DNA of 64,000 bases from Codonopsis lanceolata. Lineage: Eukaryota; Streptophyta; Magnoliopsida; Asterales; Campanulaceae. Under the pieces are notes generated by a model that was not told the DNA's origin, did no database searches, and saw nothing but the letters and a program-made list of their open reading frames with translations. Below are positions 59,485 through 64,000 of this stretch, in pieces. Location of the stretch: the NCBI GenBank assembly GCA_013146195.2, contig CM028381.1:94815255-94879254 (forward strand). Reading direction: 5' to 3'. The position numbers were made by a program, and so were the translations under genes. Within the stretch, counting starts at the first letter, position 1, and each line of letters begins with the position of its first letter.

Positions 59485-62400
59485 GGTGAGACAAATAATT
59501 GGATAATCGACACGGGGCTACACCATATTGCATGTAAAATTGAGTCCATGATACATTCATATGAACCCAAATATACCTCCAAATTCCAAATTCCCAATGG
59601 AGATAACGTACCCCATGCTTTGGGGCGCACATCTTGGACAGACTTAAGTCTTGATCAAGTCTTGGGTGTTCCAAATTTTTGCTTTAACTTGTCACGCTAG
59701 TAAATTAACCCGAGACCTTAATTGCATTCTAATATTTGGATCCGATTTTTGTGTGATACAGACTTACCCTCGAGGAAGCCGATTGGAGTGGGTAGAGTGC
59801 GGAATGGATTGTATTATTTGGAGCCAACGGAGGCAGGGAAGGCACTTCTCGCAAAAGGAGGTGGTACAACAAATTTATGGCATCGCCGTTTGGGACATCT
59901 TCCGCTGAACCGTCTACCATTTGTTCCAAGTTTATCACTCAAGTTTGATTCCCTAAAATCTTTCTTCTCGCGATGCATGTTGTAGAGCAAAGCAAACTAG
60001 ATTACCTTTTCCCTGCTCGACTACTAAATCTACGAATGTTTTTGAATTGGTGCATTGCGATATTTGGGGTGCATATCGCACTCCATCCATTTCTCGAGCA
60101 CATTATTTTCTTACGATCGTAGATGACTATAGTCGAGCAACATGGGTATTCCTCATGAAATTTAAATCTGAAGCAAGGAGTTATCTTTTGCTATTTTTCA
60201 ATTGGGTTCATACGCAATTTAACTCTAAGATTAAAATTTTTCGCACTGATAACGGCCTTGAATTTGAACATTCTGATCTTTTGGCCTATTACTTTGAAAA
60301 TGGTATTGACAGACATACAAGTTGCACCGATACACCGCAGCAAAATGGGGTGGTTGAAAGGAAGCATCGACACATCTTGAAGTCGCCGTGCCTTACGCTT
60401 TCAAGCCAAATTACCGATTAAATTTTGGGAGAGTGCATCTTAACGCAGCCTTACTTGATCAACCGAACGCCCCTTTCAGTGCTCCAAAATCGAACGCCTT
60501 ATGAAATGTTGTTTGGTAAATTGCCAAACTATGATCATTTACGATGTTTTGGGTGTCTTTGCTATGCACAAGTCAATAACAAACCCCGAGATAAATTTGC
60601 ACCTCGAAGCAAACCGGGCATTTTCGTAGGATATCCACATGGACAAAAAGGGTATCGGATTTATGACTTGGAAAGACAGATGATCTATGTCTCCCGCGAT
60701 GTTCAATTTTTTGAAGATATATATCCACTTGCAGTTGAATTCAATGCATTGAAAAGCTACCAAAGAACCATTTCACTTGGGCCCCAAGGTGTAATTAGCT
60801 CTACAAATGTTCATAGCACACCATCGATGATGACATTACCCCACTTTGTGAAGCACAATCCACTTCTAATAATGATGTTCAACCTAATACTCATTATCAT
60901 GGTCCCTCACAGTCTGAAAACATGGACTCTCCAGTTGATCAGTCCCCAAGCATAATTTCGGAGCCATCTTCATCAGAACCCAGTGTGTCCAAGCAATCCA
61001 CAATAAGCCCATCTCATGAACCCTTGCTGAGACCCTACGACCAATGTTTCGATAATCCACGGATAAGGCGATTACCAAACACACTTGTCGATATCAATTT
61101 ACTTTTGCCACCTTCCACTGCTCCCGTCTTCATCAGAATCGCACTCTTCTCCCCATTCGGCTAACTCAGCGGTATATCCTTTGTCTCATACTATTTCTTA
61201 TTCCAAATTTTCTAACACTCATAAGGCTTTCTTAGCGGCCATCTCATCAGTCGATGAGCCGACATCCTTTCTCAGGCCAAGAAACACCAACACCGGAGAG
61301 ATGCTATGGCACGAGAAATTTTCGCCTTGGAGGCAAATCGGACATGGAAGCTTGTTTCATTGCCACCGGGGAAAACGTGCCATTGACTCAAAATGGGTGT
61401 ACAAAGTCAAGTTCAATCTCGATGGAGCAGCTTGAGAGATATAAGGCACGCCTAGTTGCAAAAGGATATACTCAAATAGAAGGGTCGATTTCCATGAGAC
61501 CTTCGCGGCTTGCTAAATTAGTCACTGTTCGATGTCTCATTGCTGTTGCTTCGATGCGCAATTGGGAGCTTCATCAATTAGAACGTTAACAACGCTTTTT
61601 GCACGGTGATCTTGAAGAGGAGGTCTATATGAAGATACCCCAAGGATTTGCCAAGCAGGGGGAGCAACGTGTTTGTCGTCTTCAAAAATCCCTTTATGGT
61701 CTCCGACAAGCTTCCCGTAATTGGTATCATAAATTCACCCATTCTTTGCTTGAGGTTGGTTTTATACAATCACCTTCCGATCACTCCTGTTTACACTTAA
61801 TCAACATGATTGTTTCATCGTCGTTCTCATTTATGTTGATGGCGTGATCATTACGTACAAATCCTCAAAAATTTCTTGGTTAAAAGCGATACTTGGATGA
61901 CAAGTTCCAAATTAAGAACCTTGGGCATCTCAAATATTTTCTCGGCCTTGAAGTTGCCCGATCTCCTAGTGGTATTGCATTGAGCCAACGAAATGCGTAC
62001 GTATCGACATCCTTATCGAAAGTGGTCTCACCTTTGGATGTAAACCGCTAGTACACCCATGGAGCAACATCATAAACTCAATCCAGTTATTCGTAAACTC
62101 GCGACGATCCAGCCCATATCGCCGGTTGGTTGGGCGCTTACTCTATCTTACGATCACACGTCCGGTACATAAGTTATGCGGTACATATCTTGAGTCAATT
62201 TATGCAAAAGCCACGTCAACCGCATTTTGAGGCTGCTATAAGGGTCCTTCGTTATCTAAAATCAGCGCCTGGCCAAGGCATTTTGTTTCCTTCCCAAAAC
62301 ATACCTACATTGCGTGGTTACTGCGACGCGGATTGGGCAGGCTGCTCCACTACTCGTCGCTCCACCACTGGTTACATAATTTTTCTTGGCTCATCTCCGA

Positions 62401-62786
62401 TCTCGTGGCGATCAAAGAAACAGTCCGTAGTTTCTCGATCCACAGCAGAAGTTGAATATCGTGCAATGGCGACTACGTCAAGTGAAATTATATGGCTGCT
62501 CCGCTTGCTTGCGGACTTAGGAATTCATCACTCGACCCCGTGTCCTTATTTCGTGACAATCAAGTCGCTCTCCATATTGCGGCCAACCCGGTTTTTCATG
62601 AGCGTTACCAAGCACATCGAGATTGATTGTCACTTTGTTCGTCAACATATTCATCCAACACTTTGCTTCGCGTCCGATTTCTTCTCAGGCTCAGTTGGCA
62701 GACACTTTCACTAAAGCTCTTGGTGCTGACCGCTTCCATACTTTGCTAGGCAAGTTGGGCATTTCCACATTACATGCTCCAACTTG
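59485..62786 (+). pseudogene. Copia pol relic (PR, INT, RT, RNase H)
   Basis: Protease: NNWIIDTGLHH at about 59500 keeps the Asp-Thr-Gly core. Integrase: LWHRRLGHLPLNRLP at about 59875; catalytic Asp in VHCDIWG (about 60050), Asp in FRTDNGLEF (about 60240) and Glu in NGVVERKHRHIL (about 60345), all retained. RT: GDLEEEVYMKIPQGF and KSLYGLRQASRNWY (61600-61725); the catalytic box reads YVDG at 61832-61843. RNase H: CDADWAG, STAEVEYRAM and a final TFTKALGADRFH, ending near 62786. Frameshifts and stops separate almost every domain. Confidence 0.92.
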
Positions 62787-62794
62787 AGGGGGAG
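62786..62794 (+). other. Polypurine tract
   Basis: GAGGGGGAG immediately before the 3' LTR start TAAAGACAC; fixes the left boundary of the 3' LTR. Confidence 0.8.
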
Positions 62795-63034
62795 TAAAGA
62801 CACACGTAAATCTCTCCTAATCAAATATTCTCTCCACAATCAAATATTTTGATTGATCTCTTCTACCAATAGTCTGATAGTGTAGCTTGGTATATATATG
62901 GACAGTCAATATTTATTTGCATAGAGATAGTACACATGTGCTAATCAACAGGATCTAGAATTTTCTATGGAGTGTATATAATCCCCTTTGTAACCTTGCA
63001 TTATAGTCAAGAACCGAAACATTTTCTCGTTTTA
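62795..63034 (+). repeat. Copia 3' LTR (240 bp)
   Basis: Identical to the 5' LTR by eye except around gaaccgaaac versus gaaactgagaaac, a 3-bp length difference. Followed by the AAAAT duplication. Confidence 0.95.
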
Positions 63035-63379
63035 AAAATAATACAAATTAGTGGACTCTTTTCTTTGAACGAAAATGAGTATCAAATACGTAAATGTAAT
63101 GTATAGATTTAATCCCTAAAATTATGAGGGCCTACGACGGTTTGCCCCTCTTGCCATAGCCCAGGACCGGTCTTGATTTCAGTATAGGGACCAATCACAA
63201 AAATGACAAATAGTACATGGACCATTTGGGGAATTCACCTTAAAAAAAAAAAAAAAAGACTCGTGCTATCTGGCCCCTAGTTCCTATAAACACATCCCCA
63301 AAAAAAATAAAAAAATTGAACTTCATATTTTACCCATTTTACTTACTCCCCAACTAATCGTACCCCCTCCCCTTTTCTC

Positions 63380-63665
63380 CTCACTTTCTTGTCGTGTACC
63401 CCTCCCCCTCCCCTCTCCCTCACCCTACCCCAGCAAATGCTATTTCCCTCTCCCTTCTCCCCCTCCTTGCCCCTACTGCCTCCCTCCCACCGCATCCCTT
63501 CTCTCTACCTCCCTCCACATCTCTCACGACTTCCACATCCCCCCACTGCCTCCCTCCTACCGCATCCCTTCTTTCTTCATCTCTCACTATTCTTCCTCCT
63601 CCCTCCTCCCTCCTCCCTCCCTCCCACCGCATCCTTTCTCTCTCCCTCCCCATCTCTCACTGCTA
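63380..63665. repeat. Pyrimidine-rich degenerate tandem repeat
   Basis: Repeated words ctccctcccaccgcatccc, ttctctctacctccctcc and catctctcac recur three times in imperfect form. The Pro/Ser/Leu-rich ORFs on both strands are artefacts of this composition. Confidence 0.85.
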
Positions 63666-63768
63666 TTCCTAACCAAAAAAATGATTTCGAAAATAACAAA
63701 AAAAAAATTGATTTCTCAATCCCCAAAATCACACTGGTAAAGTGACAAAAAAATAAAAAAAGATTTTG

Positions 63769-63955
63769 AATGTTCAGCTCTGGTTGGCCGAAAAAAAAAT
63801 TGTGTTGATCTTCTAACCCACGCAGAATATTATCGAAATTAAATTTTTTGAAATTTTTATATTTTATCTTGGCCGCAGTTGGCTGAACAACACTGTTGTT
63901 CGACTGGCTGTAACCGAACAATACAATGTTGTTCGGCCAACCAGAGCCGAACATT
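63769..63955. repeat. Inverted repeat, MITE-like fold-back
   Basis: The arms aatgttcagctctggttggc + cgaa (63769-63792) and its inverse ttcggccaaccagagccg + aacatt (63932-63955) match with one mismatch. Between them lie further inverted words (gttggctgaacaac / gttgttcgactggctg). No clear target duplication was found, so the class is unknown. Confidence 0.7.
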
Positions 63956-64000
63956 TCTCTAAGCTATAAACACTTTTCACTAGTTATGAGGGTGACTCCC

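Larger units (their letters stand above)
58096..63034 (+). mobile_element. Complete Ty1/copia retrotransposon with TA...TA LTR ends
   Basis: Two near-identical LTRs (58096-58338 and 62795-63034), tRNA-Met primer site, gag-protease-integrase-RT-RNase H in copia order, polypurine tract, and a perfect 5-bp target duplication AAAAT (58091-58095 and 63035-63039). The LTRs begin TAAAGACAC and end CTCGTTTTA, so the termini are TA...TA rather than TG...CA. The LTRs differ only by a small cluster near their 3' ends, indicating a young insertion, yet the polyprotein is broken in many places. Confidence 0.95.
57889..63079. mobile_element. Second Stowaway-like MITE, split by a copia
   Basis: Left end CTCCCTCCATTCCACCTAAA-GAGTCC begins at 57889 after TA (57887-57888). 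The right end ggactcttttctttgaacg...atgag (to 63079, then TA) is its diverged inverted copy. Without the 58096-63034 copia and its 5-bp duplication the MITE is about 245 bp, a normal size. It sits four bases from the previous Stowaway-like element. Confidence 0.65.

Noticed and set aside
53461..63175. Possible hAT-type MITE ends (ggcccgac..., ...cccaggaccggtc) far apart
   Set aside because: The two ends are nearly 10 kb apart with many unrelated insertions between, no 8-bp duplication was found, and similarity is weak.
63389..63745. Pro/Ser/Leu-rich ORFs on both strands
   Set aside because: Caused by the pyrimidine-rich tandem repeat.

Overview
This window is a transposon-dense stretch of a flowering-plant nuclear genome, most likely a eudicot. 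The evidence is long AT-rich spacers, plant-type LTR retrotransposons (Athila-like and Tekay/Del-like Ty3/gypsy, Sirevirus-like and other Ty1/copia), Stowaway-type MITEs, a CACTA end, a Mutator-like element, a Helitron helicase relic, and intron-split fragments of plant genes. Two runs of exactly 100 N (12340-12439 and 43287-43386) are scaffold gaps. I see no intact host gene, tRNA, rRNA or CRISPR.

Layout. 1-593: AT-rich spacer with a 31-bp tandem repeat. 594-2812: Ty3/gypsy LTR plus decayed gag, cut by an Athila-like LTR element (2813-4638), itself cut by a CACTA-type end at 4639. 5186-6117: five exon-like pieces (minus strand) of a 3-hydroxyisobutyryl-CoA hydrolase-like gene; 7812-7878 and 9724-10145 hold minus-strand pieces of an unrecognised coiled-coil/acidic-tail gene. 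12440-16029: 3' part of a Sirevirus-like element with its 3' LTR. 16500-17400: degenerate copia-type LTR with a small SINE-like insert. 17423-20414: minus-strand solo gypsy LTR. 21076-23022: minus-strand Athila-like solo LTR. 23246-35041: complete LTR-gag-remnant-LTR element with about 4-kb LTRs and a second 1.8-kb element inside its 5' LTR. 36645-37590: Helitron helicase relic. 38150-38854: Sirevirus-like LTR piece. 38855-43286: LTR and noncoding leader of a relative of the 17423 solo LTR. 43387-47925: decayed Ty1/copia. 48047-49531: Mutator-like element with long TIRs, a 9-10 bp target-site duplication and gene-like filling (Pack-MULE candidate). 50259-50444: first exon of a GH1 beta-glucosidase, with copia debris in its first intron. 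56918-57882: Stowaway-like element carrying a 74-bp minisatellite. 57889-63079: a second MITE split by a structurally complete, very young-looking copia (58096-63034).

How it works together. Almost every annotated unit is a layer in a nest of insertions, dated relative to each other by which element interrupts which. Coding capacity is almost all lost, so the gypsy elements here look like non-autonomous derivatives moved by enzymes encoded elsewhere. The most interesting structural signal is that six LTRs or LTR families carry GC-rich short hairpins, often paired. One 18-bp hairpin word is identical in an Athila-type and a Tekay-type LTR, and at the corresponding place in two copies of one family the hairpin is kept while its sequence differs.

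Limits: everything was read by eye; boundaries given as approximate are so stated, and lineage names rest on primer-binding sites and short protein motifs.
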